Made by a program: the position numbers and the translations under genes. A DNA stretch of 64,000 bases, taken from Bufo bufo. Taxonomy: Eukaryota > Chordata > Amphibia > Anura > Bufonidae. This document shows, one piece after another, positions 21,033 through 32,850 of this stretch (positions are counted from its first letter, which is position 1; every line of letters begins with the position of its first letter). The notes under the pieces were generated by a model, which saw nothing but the letters and a program-made list of their open reading frames with translations, ran no database searches and was not told the DNA's origin. The stretch spans positions 109,819,295 through 109,883,294 of the forward strand of contig NC_053397.1 of the NCBI RefSeq assembly GCF_905171765.1, in the 5' to 3' direction.

Positions 21033-21630
21033 AGTGTTAGAGCCCAGGTTGCTCTGCCTTTTTTCATTGTTTCCCCACCCCAGCCTTTGCCTATGCCCGT
21101 CCTCCTTTTCCCTTGTGTCATCCTTCAGTCCGGCCAAGATCCCGCTCCTGTGCACTGCCTCGCTGGGCCGGAGCATGCCCACTGCGATGCCCATTGTGGG
21201 CACAGCAACGCTTTAACTACTGCGCCGGCAAACACCACATTGCCGCTGGTTTCGCCGACGCATGAGCAGTAGTTAAAGCGATGCTGTGCCAACAATAGGC
21301 ATCGCAGTGTGCATGCCCCGGCCCAGCGAGGCAGTGCACAGGCGCGGGATCTCGGTCGGACCGAGGGATGGCGCAAGGGAATAGGAGGGCGGGCAGAGGC
21401 TGCGGCGGGGAAACAATGAAAAAAGGCAGAGCAGCATGGGCTCCAACACAGTGAACACCGCCACTGGGCACTTGCGAGTGCTCATTTGAATATGAATCTA
21501 ACTTAGTTTTTCCAGCTTCTGCAAGTGTAAAGAAAAATACAAAGGTACTATTACATTTATGTAAAGGTGTGCTATAGGACAATGTAAGCACTGTGTATAT
21601 GGCCATATGGAGGTGACAGACTCCCTTTAA
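21033..21630. mobile_element. TTAA foldback, left end lost
   Basis: Arms GAGCCCAGGTTGCTCTGCC (about 21042) and GGCAGAGCAGCATGGGCTC (about 21426) mirror each other. The right end GGAGGTGACAGACTCCC is followed by TTAA at 21627-21630. The paralogue near 17290 reads CCATTAATTCTTG without the insert, consistent with entry at a TTAA. Confidence 0.7.
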
Positions 21631-22883
21631 TTCTTGTGGAACACCTAAAGGGTTAAGAAAGTTTGTAAAATCAGTTTTGAATTCCTTGAGGGGGGTAGTT
21701 TCTAAAATGGGACCATTTATGGGTGGTTTCTACTATGTAAGCCTCACAAAGTGACTTCAGACCTGAACTGCTCCTTAAAAACTGGGTTTTCAAGATTTTC
21801 TTCTAAACTTCTAAGCCTTCTAACGTCCCAAAAAAAGAAAATGTCATATACAAAATGATCCAAACATGACGTAGACATATGGTAAATGTAAAGTAATAAC
21901 CATTTTAGGAGGTATCACGATCTGTTTTAAAAGGATAGAAATTGAAATTTTTGAAAACTGAATGTTTCAAAATTTTTGGTAAATTTGGTATTTTTTTATA
22001 AATAAAAATGAAATATTTTGACTCAAATTTCCAGTGTCATGAAGTACAATATGTGACGAGAAAAAAATCTCAGAATGGCTTGGCTAAGTAAAAGCATTTT
22101 AAAGTTATCAACAAATAAAGTGACACATGTCAGATTTGCAAAAAATTGCCTGGTCCTTAAGGTGAGTCCTGAACAAGGATTTTTGTTAAACACAGTTAAA
22201 ATGCATAGTTAATTAACCCCTTCTACCCCGGGCCAGTTTTCGCTCTTCTGCCCAGACCATTTTTTGTAAATCTGACATGTCACTTTATGTGGTAATAGCT
22301 TTGGAACACTTTTACTTATGTAAGCCATTCTGAGATTGTTTTCTTGTGACACATTTTACTTCATTAGTCATAAATATGAGTCAATATATTTCACCTTTAT
22401 TTGTGAAAAAATCTAAAATTTACCAATTTTTTTTAAAAATTCCCAGATTTTCAAATTAAAATTTCTCTTTTATAATAGATAGTGATACCTCAACTAATAG
22501 TTATTACTTTACATTTCCCATATGTCTACTTCATGTTTGGATCATTTTGAAAATGACATTTTATTTTTTGGGGACGTTAGAAGGCTTAGAAGTTTGGAAG
22601 CAAATCTTGAAATTGTCAAAACCCACTTTTTAAGGACCAGTTCAGGTCAGAAGTCACTTTGAGGGGCTTAGATAATAGATACCACCCAAAAATGAAACTA
22701 CATCCCTCAAGGTATTCAAAACTGATTTTACAAACTTTGTTAACCCTTTAGGTGCTCCACAAGAATTAATGGAAAATGGAGATGAAATTTCAGAATTTCA
22801 CTCTATTGGCAGATTTTACATTTTAATCCATTTTTTCCAGTAGCAAAGGAAGGGTTAACAGCCAAACAAAACAATATTTATTA

Positions 22884-23185
22884 GGCTACATGCACACAAC
22901 CGTATGTGTTTTGTGGTCCGCAAAAAAAACCTGATTACGTTTCGTATGGCATCCGTTTTTTTGCGGATCCATTGTAATAAAGTCTATCCTTGTCCACAAA
23001 CTAGAAAAAAAATAGGACATGCACTATTTTTTTTGCGGAGAAACGGAACGGACATGCTGATGCGGACAGCACACAGTGTGCTGTCCGCGTTTTTTGCGGA
23101 CCTATTGAAATGAATGGGTTCCCATCCTATCCGCGAAAAAAACGGATCTGACACGGAAACAAAATACGGTCGTGTGCATGAGGCC
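22884..23185. mobile_element. TTA-flanked Harbinger-type MITE
   Basis: TTA at 22881-22883 and 23186-23188; ends GGCTACATGCACACAACCG and CGGTCGTGTGCATGAGGCC. The paralogous unoccupied sequence near 17160-17210 (reversed) has no insert at this point. Confidence 0.85.
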
Positions 23186-25055
23186 TTACCCTGATTCTGC
23201 GGTTTACAGAAACACCACACATTTTGGCGTAAAATACTGTATGGCCACACGGCAGGGCGCAGTAGGAAAGGAGCGCCATATGGTTTTTGGAAGGCAGTTT
23301 TAGCTTAACTGGTTTTTAGATGCCATGTCTCATTTGAAGCCCCCCTGATGCACCCCTACAGTAGAAACTCAAAAAAGTGACCACATTTTGGAAACTTTGG
23401 GATAAGGTGCCAGTTTTTTTTTTGTACTATTTTGGGGTACATATGATTTTTAATTGCTCTATTATGTTTTTTGTTAGGCAAGGTAACAAAAAAATGTTTT
23501 GGCACTTTTTTTTAATTTTTTTTTTAACAACCTTCATTTTTTTTTAATCAACCTTAGATCATGCGCTATTTTTATAGAGCAAGTTATGGACCCAATGATA
23601 TCAAATATGTCTACTTTCTATGATGTTTGTTTCAGTTTTACATAAAGCATTTTTGAAAACAAAAATTTGGTTTTTGTATCCATTTTCTGAACGCCCTATT
23701 TTTTTATTTTTCTGTTGATCGTCTTGTGCAGGGGCTCGTTTTTTGCAGGAAGAGTTGCCGTTTTTATTGGTACCGTTTTTGGGTACATGTGATTATTTTT
23801 TTTTTTGATCATTCATTATTCACTTTATGGGGCAAGGTGACCAATAAATTGGTTGGTTTGGCACAGTATTTATTTTTACAGCGTTTACCTGAGGGATTAG
23901 GTCATGTGACTTTTTTTATAGTGCAGATTTTTACGGATGTGGCAATACCTAATTTGTCTACTTTTTCTTATTTGTTTAAGTTTTACACTATCATTTTTGA
24001 AACTAAAATGATATTTTAGTGTTTCCATAGTCTGAGAGCCATAGCTTTTTTATTTTTTGACCGATTGTCTTAGTTGAGGTATCATAATTTGCGGGATGAG
24101 GTGATAGTTTGATTGGTATTATTTTGGGGGGTATATGCCTTTTTGATCGCTTGGTGTTGCAGTTTTTGTGATGTAAGGTGCCGAAAATGGGATATATACA
24201 CTTTTTTAAAAAAAAATTTACGGTGTTCACCTGAGGGATTAGGTCATGTGATATTTTTATAGAGCTGGTTGTTACGGACATGGCGATACCTAATATGTAT
24301 ACTTTTTTTTTTTTATTTATTTATTTCACTAGCACAATAAAAGCCGTTTTGAAGCAAAAAAGTATCATATTTTAGTGTCTCCATTGTCTGAGAGTGATAG
24401 TTTTTTTTTTTTTTAAGGATTGTATTAGGTAGGGTCTAATTTTTTGTTGGATGAGGTGACTGTTTCATTGGTACTATATTGGGAGCATACGCCTTTTTGA
24501 TCGCTTGCTGTTGCAATTTTTGAGATGTAAGGTGCCCTAAATGGATTTTTTTTTACAGTTATTAAATTTTTTTTATGATTATCGGACAGGGCGGATCATG
24601 TGATATATTTATAGAGCCGGTTATTACGGACGTGGTGATACCTAATATGTGTGTTTATTTTTTTTCAGTTTTATTTTTAATTTATTTATTTTTTTACTTA
24701 AAAACGTTAGACACACTTTTAAACTTTTTTTTTTTTTTTCTTTACTTTATTTTTGATGTTCACTTTTGGGGGTCTGATCCCCTCTGCAATGCATTACAAT
24801 ACATCTGTATTGTAATGCATTGCCTGTTCGTGTACTACAGTGAGTAGTACACAAACAGGTTGCCTAGGAGACCCAGCCTGAGGCTGGATCTCCTCGGCAC
24901 CCGTAGAAGGCCGGTCCCGATGCCGTGCAAGGCATTGGGCAGCCTCTGCACGGCATCGGGGTGACTTTTGACACATCGAGTCCCCGACACAGCATCACGG
25001 GGACTTGATGCGCTCCCTAACCCGACACAAACCTCAGGCAGTGGCTGAGGGACAG

Positions 25056-26076
25056 ACAACATAGGGTTGTAGTCAATGGAGTATATTCAGACCAAGGTCT
25101 TGTTACCAGTGGGGTACCTCAGGGATCTGTTCTGGGACCCATATTGTTTAATATCTTTATCGGCGAAATTGCAGAAGGCCTCAATTGTAAGGTGTGTGTC
25201 TTTTTGCTGATGACAAAGATTTGGGTTGATGTTCCTGGAGGGATACACCAAATGGAAAAGTATTTCGGAAAACTAGAGGAATGGTCAAAAATCTGGCAAC
25301 TAAAATTTAATGTTGATAAGTGCAAGATAATGCACCTGGGGCATAAAAACCCAAGAGCAGAATATAAAATCAGTGATAGTCCTAACTTCAGTATCTGAGG
25401 AAAGGGATTTAGGGGTCATTATTTCAGAAGACTTAAAGGTAGGCAGACAATGTCATAGAGCAGCAGGAAATGCTAGCAGAATGCTTGGGTGAATAGGGAG
25501 AGGCATTACCAGTAGAAGGATGGAGGTGTTCATGCCGCTCTACAGAGCTCTAGTGAGACCTCATTTGGAGTATTGTGCGCAGTACTGGAGACCATATCTC
25601 CAGAAGGATATTGATACTTTGGAGAGAGTTCTGAGAAGAGCTACTAAACTGGTACATGGATTGCAGGATAAAACTTACCAGGAAAGATTAAAGGACCTTA
25701 ACAAGTATAGCTTGGAAGAAAGACGAGACAGAGGGGATATGATAGAAACTTTTAAAAGAGGTAAAAGAGGAGAGAATATTTAATAGAAGAAAAACTGCTA
25801 CAAGAGGACATAGTTTAAAATTAGAGGGGCAAAGGTTTAAAAGTAATATCAGGAAGTATTACTTTACTGAGAGTAGTGGATGCATGGAATAGCCTTCCTG
25901 CAGAAGTGGTAGCTGCAAATACAGTGAAGGAGTTCAAGCATGCATGGGATAGGCATAAGACCATCCTTCATATAAGATAGGGCCGGGGGCTATCCATAGT
26001 ATTCAGTATATTGGGCAGACTAGATGGGCCAAATGGTTCTTATCTGCCAACACATTCTATGTTTCTATGTTCTATG
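25056..26076 (+). mobile_element. 5'-truncated non-LTR retrotransposon (CR1/L2-like LINE)
   Basis: The fragment starts in the reverse transcriptase and runs to a 3' end with a short ATTCTATGTTTCTATG tail at about 26050-26076. The 5' truncation and simple-repeat tail are typical of LINE insertions. It sits inside the TTAA element. Assignment to the CR1/L2 group is by general resemblance of the protein. Confidence 0.8.
25090..25790 (+). pseudogene. LINE reverse transcriptase C-terminal part
   Basis: Reads VPQGSVLGPILFNIFIGEI, then a damaged FADD box (LLMTKIW: a shift replaces the FADDTKIW reading near 25210), then EEWSKIWQLKFNVDKCKIMHLG. A frameshift near 25390 leads into EERDLGVIISEDLK, and 25520-25783 gives the region ending YRALVRPHLEYCAQYW...LKDLNKYSLEERRDRGDMIETFK. 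The damaged catalytic aspartates and frame changes show an inactive copy. Confidence 0.85.
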
Positions 26077-26283
26077 TCGCGATCAGCGCGGACCGTGGCA
26101 TAGAAGGGGTTTATTAGGATACTGCAGGGGCCCGGCTACCAGGGACTGTTGGGCCCCTTCAGTGATCCCGCGCACCGCTTCGGTGCCCGCCCCCGATCAC
26201 CATGACGTACTATTACGTCAAATTGCGGGAATGTAGTGGCTTCCATGACGTAATAGTACGTCGTGTTGGGAAGGGGTTAAGGA

Positions 26284-26470
26284 ATGGTCAATTTTTCTGT
26301 TAAGGGGTTCTTTACCTTTTTGTTACAGATCTATCCTTTGGATAAGTCATCAGCATCTGATCGGCGTGGGTCTGAATGTCGCCACCTTCTCAAACAGCTG
26401 ATTGGCAGGGGTCTCGGGTGTCAGACCTTCACTGATTTAGATACTGATGACCTATTCAAAGGATAGGTTA
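26284..26470. repeat. degenerate dispersed repeat (ATCAGCATCTGATCGG type)
   Basis: Inverted pieces CTATCCTTTGGATAAGTCATC and its mirror GATGACCTATTCAAAGGATAG flank a GTCTGACACCC-like core. Related pieces appear near 32460 and 59690. Confidence 0.55.
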
Positions 26471-27179
26471 TCAGTAAGAAAAGAGTAAAGAACTTTTTTA
26501 GGAGCTCATTCACTGTATCACAAATGGGTTTTGCAGAACATTTACACTTGAATGCTCCCAACTGTGGAATGTTAGCCTACCCCTTTGTTATGTACTCAAT
26601 AGGTGTATTTGAACATCTTTATTAACTATGATATATGTCTTATTGTTTCGGTTAGAATATGTTTGCCATGTTCCAATCTATTATATGAAGTCTGATGTGC
26701 ACAACCAGTTACCATATAAAGATTGGAACCATCCTATACAAGAAGTTCCAGCTTCTTTTGTCTTGACTCTCTCTGTATATTCCCCCAGGCCTTTTTATAT
26801 TTCTTATGGGGCCTATGTACTTGTAGACTGTTAGAATAACTGAAAATATTCCTGAGTTGTTACCTTTTTTGGCTTGCAATTCTTACTTGCAAAACTTTTT
26901 CGTTATATGTGTAGTTTTATATATATTATACCTCCTCTCTTTCATATCAGTACACTGCTGGATACACTAAATACACTGACAAACTTTTGAGTTTCAGGCT
27001 CTATCTCACCATCCACTACAGTTTTGAACATAAGACTGCCATCATTTTATAGAAAATGATCTTGGCTATCTCATAGTTAAATTGGACTTGCAACTATTTA
27101 GCATATTATTAGTTATGCAGATTGTCATTTAACTGCATTGTTACTGTTTTGCTCCTAAAATTCAATTTTTATTTTATTT
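26471..27179. other. AT-rich unassigned sequence
   Basis: No exon or intact element is evident. Part of it (from about 26948) may be the non-coding end of the Tc1 relic that follows. Confidence 0.4.
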
Positions 27180-27785
27180 AGTATTTTGTAAATCCACATT
27201 TGGCTTTCAACACTGACTGAATCCTTCTGGGCATGCTCTGATCAGATTCAAGCATGTCTCGACTAAAATCTGTTCCCAGGTCTCTTCTACATGTTCCCAT
27301 TGTTGGTGCATACTTGTCAACTCAATTGGGTACAAATACAGCTTTTTCTTCATCTCTACCCACAAGTGTTCAATTGGGTTGACGTCTGGGGACTGTGGGG
27401 GCCAATCCAGCACCTCTACTTCATTATCATTGAACCATTTTTTTGCTAATATTGTCATATGCTTCAGGTCGATGTCCTGCTGGAACACTGTTGTCCTTTT
27501 CATACCCATAGTTCTCAAGTGTATGAAGTAACTTGTCTTATAGCATACCCACATATAGCTCAGCATTGAGATCACCATCGATTCTGGTCAAGTATCCACA
27601 CCTTTAGCTGTGAAACAACCCCATATCTGGCTTCCTCCATCGAACTTGACATTTCCTTCAATTTATCGATCCGTTAGCCCCCCTTTTTCTTCCAGACCCA
27701 TTTGCACCCATCAGAGCCCAGTCTATTGACTTTCGTCATCACTCCAAATCACTAATCTTCTACTGCCCACTTTTTTGCAAAATCA
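27180..27785 (-). pseudogene. Tc1 transposase relic, C-terminal half
   Basis: The minus strand reads FQQDIDLKHMTILAKKWF, which contains the second catalytic Asp, followed by WPPQSPDVNPIEHLWVEMKK with the catalytic Glu, and ends near CPEGFSQC. Farther upstream (27580-27680) pieces such as GGSQIWGCF are visible in shifted frames. The N-terminal DNA-binding part is missing. This is a different Tc1 family from the one at 15717. Confidence 0.85.
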
Positions 27786-27787
27786 AG

Positions 27788-28440
27788 CTGTAAGGAAAAT
27801 GGATAATTATTTACTGGCAGCCCTGATTGTCATTTGAGTCACCTTTTGGCATGTACATCAGTGTACATGCAAAATAAGTTCCCACCCCCAGCCATCTGAT
27901 TGTCAGCTAGCAAGGAAGAAAGCCCCAGGCGTCCAGGCTTCAAGGAGGCCCCAGGTGGAGAATGTCACACCTCAATCAGCCAGTTTGGAGGCAAGCTAAA
28001 TCCTGCAGGAAAACCCAGCAGGAGGTATCAGCCCTTGCTAGGATCAATGCTACCTCCCAGACATGTTGGCACCTACATTTCATAAGGAATTCTGAATCGC
28101 CCGGCCATCGCAGGCGCAAACCGGATACATATTTGTGTCCCGGTGGCCACGATGTACGTGCCCATGGTCTTTGGTTGATGGGGGGATGTCAGGGAAGAGA
28201 GATCCATATCTCCCCACAGAAACCAAATAACTGTACCATGTTTGGACTCTAGTTGTAGCTAGAACCCAGGCGGATCAATTGGGCCTGGAACCATCTTTCT
28301 GCAACATTCTGGTCTGGGGCTATTAGCCCTAAGGGATTTTATGGGTCATTTGCCCCAGCACAAGAGAAGTTGGGGTGGACCCTACCCATAGGCGGGGAGG
28401 GGAGCGGCCGGCTACAGGTCATAAGCCCATACAAGCCAGA
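27788..28440. repeat. dispersed repeat, second copy of 13610-14085 family
   Basis: Starts TGTAAGGAAAATGGATAATT and shares the blocks listed for the first copy. Its right edge abuts the truncated hAT transposase relic, so it probably inserted into or replaced the relic's 3' part. Confidence 0.55.
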
Positions 28441-29955
28441 GGGTGGCGTATTTTCTGAAGGGGGTCTCATCGTGCCAATGTGTTTTGAGAGACAAGGATC
28501 CAGCTGACCTCACTGCCCCGTTAACGGCATGTTGCTGCTGGAGCAGCCTATCAAGCATATACAAAGAGGAGTTCCAGTGTGTCGGGCTGTCACAAATTAG
28601 ACGTCTGACGGGCAGGTGGTGTCACCGCTGAATGTCAGCAAGGCGAGCCATGGCCGTGTAAGATCTTCTAAAATGGCCAGACGCAAGACGTCCTGGACCC
28701 CGGGGTATTTGGCAACGAATCGCTGCACGACTAAGGTCAGGACGTGTGTCATGTCATTTTGCCCTGTTTCAGCGTGCTCAGCAGATTGGCACCGTTGTTG
28801 CGCACCACTTTACCAACTGTCAAATTGAGCAGGGTTAGCCACTCATTGGCCTGTGACCACAGAGCTGAAAGCAGTGCAGGACCGGTGTGGCTCTTGGCTT
28901 CCAGGCACGACAGCCGCAGCACGGCATAGCAATGTCTCACCTGGCACGTTGAATAGGTTCTGGGGACTGGGGAGCTTGTGGGGCGCAGTGTAAGAGGCAG
29001 TAGCAGTGGAAAAGGAGGAGTCAGCCAAGGAGGAGACTGAGGATGGAGTAGGAGAAGGAGAAGAAGAGGCAGGCCTGCATGAAATCCGTGGCGGAAACAC
29101 AATCTACACGGGAGCCACGGGTTACATGCTTGACTGCCTTCAGAAGGTTCAGTCAGTGGGCAGTAAAAGTTATGTACCTTCCCTGCCCGTGTTTGCTAGA
29201 CCACGTGTCTGTGGTCAGATGTATCTTGGCACCAACAATGTGTGCCAAAGATGTATTTACTTGCCGATGAACGTGGCCATATAGCTCTGGGATGCCCTTC
29301 TGGGAGAAATATTTCCTTCCGGGGACCTTTGTTCCTTTGTTGCGTGCTAATGGCCACAAATTTTCTAAAGGCCTCTGAGTCTACCAGTTTATATGGCAGT
29401 AGTTGGCGGGCTAGCAGTTCCGAAAAGCCAGCGATTAGCCGTTGGGCAAGAGGGTTATTCGGCGTCATCATTTACGCTCGAACATTTGGGCCATGGAAGC
29501 CAGCCTTCTGCCAGATGAATGCGACAATGGCACGGTTGAAGGGGGAGTGGAGGAAAAATGAGAGGAGAGAGGAGAATGAGAAGAGTCAGGACGTGGAGCG
29601 CTGGGAGTGTGGCTTTGCTACCTCCTCTTCCTCATCTGATATCAAGAATGGCTGGCTGTGCATCAGTAAGGTCTGGGAATGGATGGGAAAATAATTCCTC
29701 TGACTCGAGTGGAGAGACTATGGTGGTGGTGGTGTCTTTGGGGGTGCACACAGCAGAGAGTGAGGGTGCAGATACAGAGGCTGAGGAGGGTGCAGAAGCG
29801 GAAGGCTGAGTGAGCCACTCAACTAACTCTGGTGCGTCCTTTGAAGTAATCGCACGCGCCTTATACAACTTCCCTCTTAGGCTCCGGCTTGGTGCACAAC
29901 GCCTACCACCCCTGCGGAACGGCCTGCCTCTTCCTCTGCCTGTAATTTTCAAAAT
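28440..29955 (-). pseudogene. hAT transposase relic (older subfamily)
   Basis: On the minus strand the N-terminal part starts near 29952 with a Gly/Arg-rich KITGRGRGRPFRRGGRR, then an APELVEWL segment that parallels the QVQALVNWV segment of the intact hAT copies. IHLTTDTWSSKHGQGRYITF near 29155-29225 holds the first catalytic Asp, NNGANLLSTL near 28800 is the DNGRNL region (the Asp is changed to Asn), and ICDSPTHWNSSLYMLDRL near 28560-28600 is the conserved core. The hATC dimerization end is lost. Many frameshifts and stops. Confidence 0.8.
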
Positions 29956-29984
29956 GACCCTGTGCCTAAGTCCCTAGAGAAGAG

Positions 29985-30425
29985 CAGTATTTGTGGAAAC
30001 AGGTATATCGAACCCCTTAATCAGTATTTTGTGGAAGCAGGTATATCGCAGCCCTCAATCAATATTTAGTGGAGAAAGGTATATCAAACCCCTTAGGCTC
30101 CATTCACACGTCCATTCTCTATGGGGACGGAATGGATGTGGAGAGCACACCATGTGCTCTCCGCATTTCCAGAGCACGCCACCGATCTTCTGGTCAGCGG
30201 CTGTGGAAAAAAATAGAACATGTCCTATTGTCTGCAATTGCGGACAAGAATATGCATTTTTATGGGGGTGCCGCAATGCACATGACATGTGAATGGACCC
30301 TAAATCTGTATTTTGTGGAAGCAGGTATATCGCAGGCTTCAATCAATATTTGGTGGAAACTGGTATATCGAACCCCTTAATCAGTATTTTGTGGAAGCAG
30401 GTTTATCACACCCCTCAATCAATTT
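29985..30425. repeat. 38-bp tandem repeat upstream of the hAT relic, split by a MITE
   Basis: Units of about 38 bp read GGTATATCGAACCCCTTAAT CAGTATTTTGTGGAAGCA with an alternate GGTATATCGCAGCCCTCAAT form. They lie just 5' of the relic transposase, in the same position as the tandem repeats of the intact hAT copies. A MITE at 30096-30300 splits the array. Confidence 0.8.
30096..30300. mobile_element. TTA-type MITE in the 38-bp array
   Basis: TTA at 30093-30095 and TAA at 30301-30303. Ends GGCTCCATTCACACGTCC and GACATGTGAATGGACCC. The array unit without insert reads CCCCTTAATC, so the insertion point is the TTA of the repeat. Confidence 0.85.
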
Positions 30426-30867
30426 TTGTCCCTCTATATAGCTGCGGTATCGCAACAGAACCATACACAACTGCTGCTCAATACAAATGCACTATAATAT
30501 ACTTTCTATGTTAGAAAGTATATTATAAGTATATCACACCTATCGATAGCACACCTATACCAGTCTTTAAAAGGAATTTTGTGGCCCTATTAGCTAGCAT
30601 TTGGTGTCCCTAATAGCCTTTCTCTGCTCCACAAAGCAACCTCTCCCTACACTGGCAAAACACAGAATGTAAATAGGCTGATAGATCGGGTTCTGTTATA
30701 GGGTGGAGGTGTGTCCATGTGCTGAAACGTCTCAATTGGCTGTTCTGTCCCACCTGATGGATGTAGAAATAAGTAGATGCTGGACCTTTTGAGCCGAACG
30801 TATGGACAGCAGGAGGCGCACTCTCACAACCGGTTGTTTAGCAATTTTCAGTTTATTTGTAGACTGG
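30426..30867. other. probable 5' region of the old hAT element
   Basis: Contains a small hairpin TATAATATACTTTCTA with its mirror near 30495-30530. No coding capacity. The end of the old hAT element is not recognisable. Confidence 0.4.
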
Positions 30868-31667
30868 TTCACGCACAACCATTTCTAGGGTTTACAAAGA
30901 ATGGTGTGAAAATGGAAAAACATCCAGTATGCGGCAGTCCTGTGGGCAAAAATGCCTTGTGGATGCTAGAGGTCAGAGGAGAATGGGCCGACTGATTCAA
31001 GCTGATAGAAGAGCAACGTTGACTGAAATAACCACTCGTTACAACCGAGGTATGCAGCAAAGCATTTGTGAAGCCACAACACGCACAACCTTGAGGCGGA
31101 TGGGCTACAACAGCAGAAGACCCCACCGGGTACCACTCATCTCCACTACAAATAGGAAAAAGAGACTACAATTTGCACGAGCTCACCAAAATTGGACTGT
31201 TGAAGACTGGAAAATGTTGCCTGGTCTGATGAGTCTCGATTTCTGTTGAGACATTCAAATGGTAGAGTCCGAATTTGGCGTAAACAGAATGAGAACATGT
31301 ATCCATCCTCTGATGGCTACTTCCAGCAGGATAATGCACCATGTCACAAAGCTCAAATCATTTCAAATTGGTTTCTTGAACATGACAATGAGTTCACTGT
31401 ACCAAAATGGCCCCCACAGTCACCAGATCTCAACCCAATAGAGCATCTTTGGGATGTGGTGGAACGGGAGCTTCGTGCCCTGGATGTGCATCCCTCAAAT
31501 CTCCATCAACTGCAAGATGCTATCCTATCAATATTGGCCAACATTTCTAAAGAATGCTATCAGCACCTTGTGGAATCAATGCCACGTAGAATTAAGGCAG
31601 TTCTGAAGGCAAAAGGGAGTCCAACACCGTATTAGTATGGTGTTCCTAATAATTCTTTAGGTGAGTG
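30868..31667 (+). mobile_element. Tc1 element fragment with right end
   Basis: The right end reads TTCCTAATAATTCTTTAGGTGAGTG followed by TA (31668-31669). The left terminal repeat is missing, so the 5' part was lost. It carries the transposase relic below. Confidence 0.8.
30876..31635 (+). pseudogene. Tc1 transposase with frameshift and internal deletion
   Basis: The N-terminal DNA-binding part reads GQRRMGRLIQADRRATLTEI and TTRTTLRRMGYNSRRP. A one-base loss in WKNVAWSDESRF near 31213 shifts the frame; the first Asp (SDESRF) is still encoded. RVRIWRKQNE is joined directly to MYPSSDGYFQQDNAPCH, so the segment between the first and second catalytic Asp is deleted. WPPQSPDLNPIEHLW gives the Glu. 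Stop at 31633-31635. Not functional. Confidence 0.88.
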
Positions 31668-31669
31668 TA

Positions 31670-31814
31670 TGTGTACAGTTATAATCTATAATGTGGCACT
31701 TCTGAGGTATGAGAATCAATAAGGCATGAAGTACTACTTTTGAGCAGAAAAGGGGACTGTGGGGCACATGGAGAGAAAAGGGGAGAAACTCCTTTTATAA
31801 AGTCCATTCTAGTC
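31670..31814. other. short unassigned spacer
   Basis: Nothing recognisable between the Tc1 end and the next transposase relic. Confidence 0.4.
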
Positions 31815-32440
31815 TCAAAGGAGAGCTTCTCTTGCAGTTTTTCTCAATGCTGTCAGGGAGTGAGGGACTCTTGATGGTATCATCACAAGTCCTGGCAGCT
31901 TCACCTTCCTAACCTGAGAACTACATAATTCTCTGTGAAGTACCTTCACTAGATGGTGCAGGACCTGTGATGTATTCTGATGTATAGCAACCAAAAAAAC
32001 GGCGAATCGGCATTGACTTATTTTCCGTTTTGTCGTGTATGGGATAAATATTTTAATAGTACAGGTGATTTTGCACGGTGATTTCTCCTTGTGGGTCCCC
32101 AATAGCTACAGAGCGGGCAGAAAGATGCATTAGCTTTTTTTCTTCTGCGATCCCCTGTTGCATGAGCGTGAACATCTGTTCTAAGATAAATAGCAGAGGA
32201 ATTACATTGTTTGTGCCATCTTTGTAGCTACTTACACATTTTGTGGCCTCTTCGAAGGACTTCAGTACACAACAGGTATCTCTGAGCTGCCACTGCCTGA
32301 CATCAAAACAACCCATACTCCCTGCTGAGTTGGTCTGGTGCATGACAGAATCATTCACAGCTTTCTGCTGTTCGCACAGGCCCTTGAGCATGTGTAAAGT
32401 AAAATTCCAGCAAGTTGGAACGTCACGGATCAAGGGGTGA
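31815..32440 (-). pseudogene. second hAT transposase relic, central part
   Basis: The minus strand reads IRDVPTCWNFTLHMLKGLCE, then RQWQLRDTCCVLKSFEEATK and NVIPLLFILEQMFTLMQQGI, matching in order the ICDVPTRWNSTLHML, LCALLRCFEYST and ISVTIPLLCLLEKTL parts of the intact copies but clearly diverged. It is a separate copy from 28440-29955, because that relic has its own version of the first motif. Both ends are missing. Confidence 0.8.
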
Positions 32441-32850
32441 CCTTTCTGTTGCAGGATGCCGCAGGATAGGCCATCAATATATCACCAGTAGGGGTCCAAT
32501 ACCTCACACAACCAATGATTAGTTCTGCCAGAGCTTCTTTTAGACAGCTACACACCTTTTGTCAACTGTGTAGTGGACCAGGCTGGTATCCTCTTCCATT
32601 GAAGTGAATGGGAGCAGTTACCAAATCCGACTACTTCACAATAGACTGAGCTGTGTAGTTCCATCGCTGACTACTAAAGCTAATCATAAACAACTATCAT
32701 GAGGATAGTCCATCAATATTAACCCCTTCCTGCTGTGGCTCAACTGTGAGCAACGGTGTCTTTACAAACAGCTGATCAGTGGAGATCCCAGGTGTTAGAC
32801 TCTCCTGTCTGGAGAATAGGTCACCAGTTCAAAAATCTCGTAAAACCTTT
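32441..32850. repeat. degenerate dispersed repeat
   Basis: Pieces such as GATAGGCCATCAATATATCACC and AGCTGATCAGTGG resemble 26284-26470 and 59640-59740. No coding capacity. Confidence 0.45.

Larger units (their letters stand above)
19159..22161. mobile_element. large TTAA-type element, right end degraded
   Basis: Begins TTAACCCCTTAAGGACCCG at 19159 and fades out at GGTCCTTAAGG near 22160, the mirror of the start. It contains a nested TTA-type MITE (19537-20459) and a TTAA foldback (about 21033-21630). The part 20640-21010 shares motifs with the reversed 23880-24650 region of the next element. Confidence 0.6.
22213..26280. mobile_element. TTAA-flanked element of 4.07 kb with nested MITE and LINE
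   Basis: TTAA at 22213-22216 and 26277-26280; ends CCCCTTCTACCCCGGG and, reversed, CCCCTTCCCAACACGACG. The interior consists of AT-rich arms with blocks repeated in 16922-18290 and 19159-22161. A TTA MITE lies at 22884-23185 and a LINE fragment at 25056-26076. There is no transposase of its own. Confidence 0.7.
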
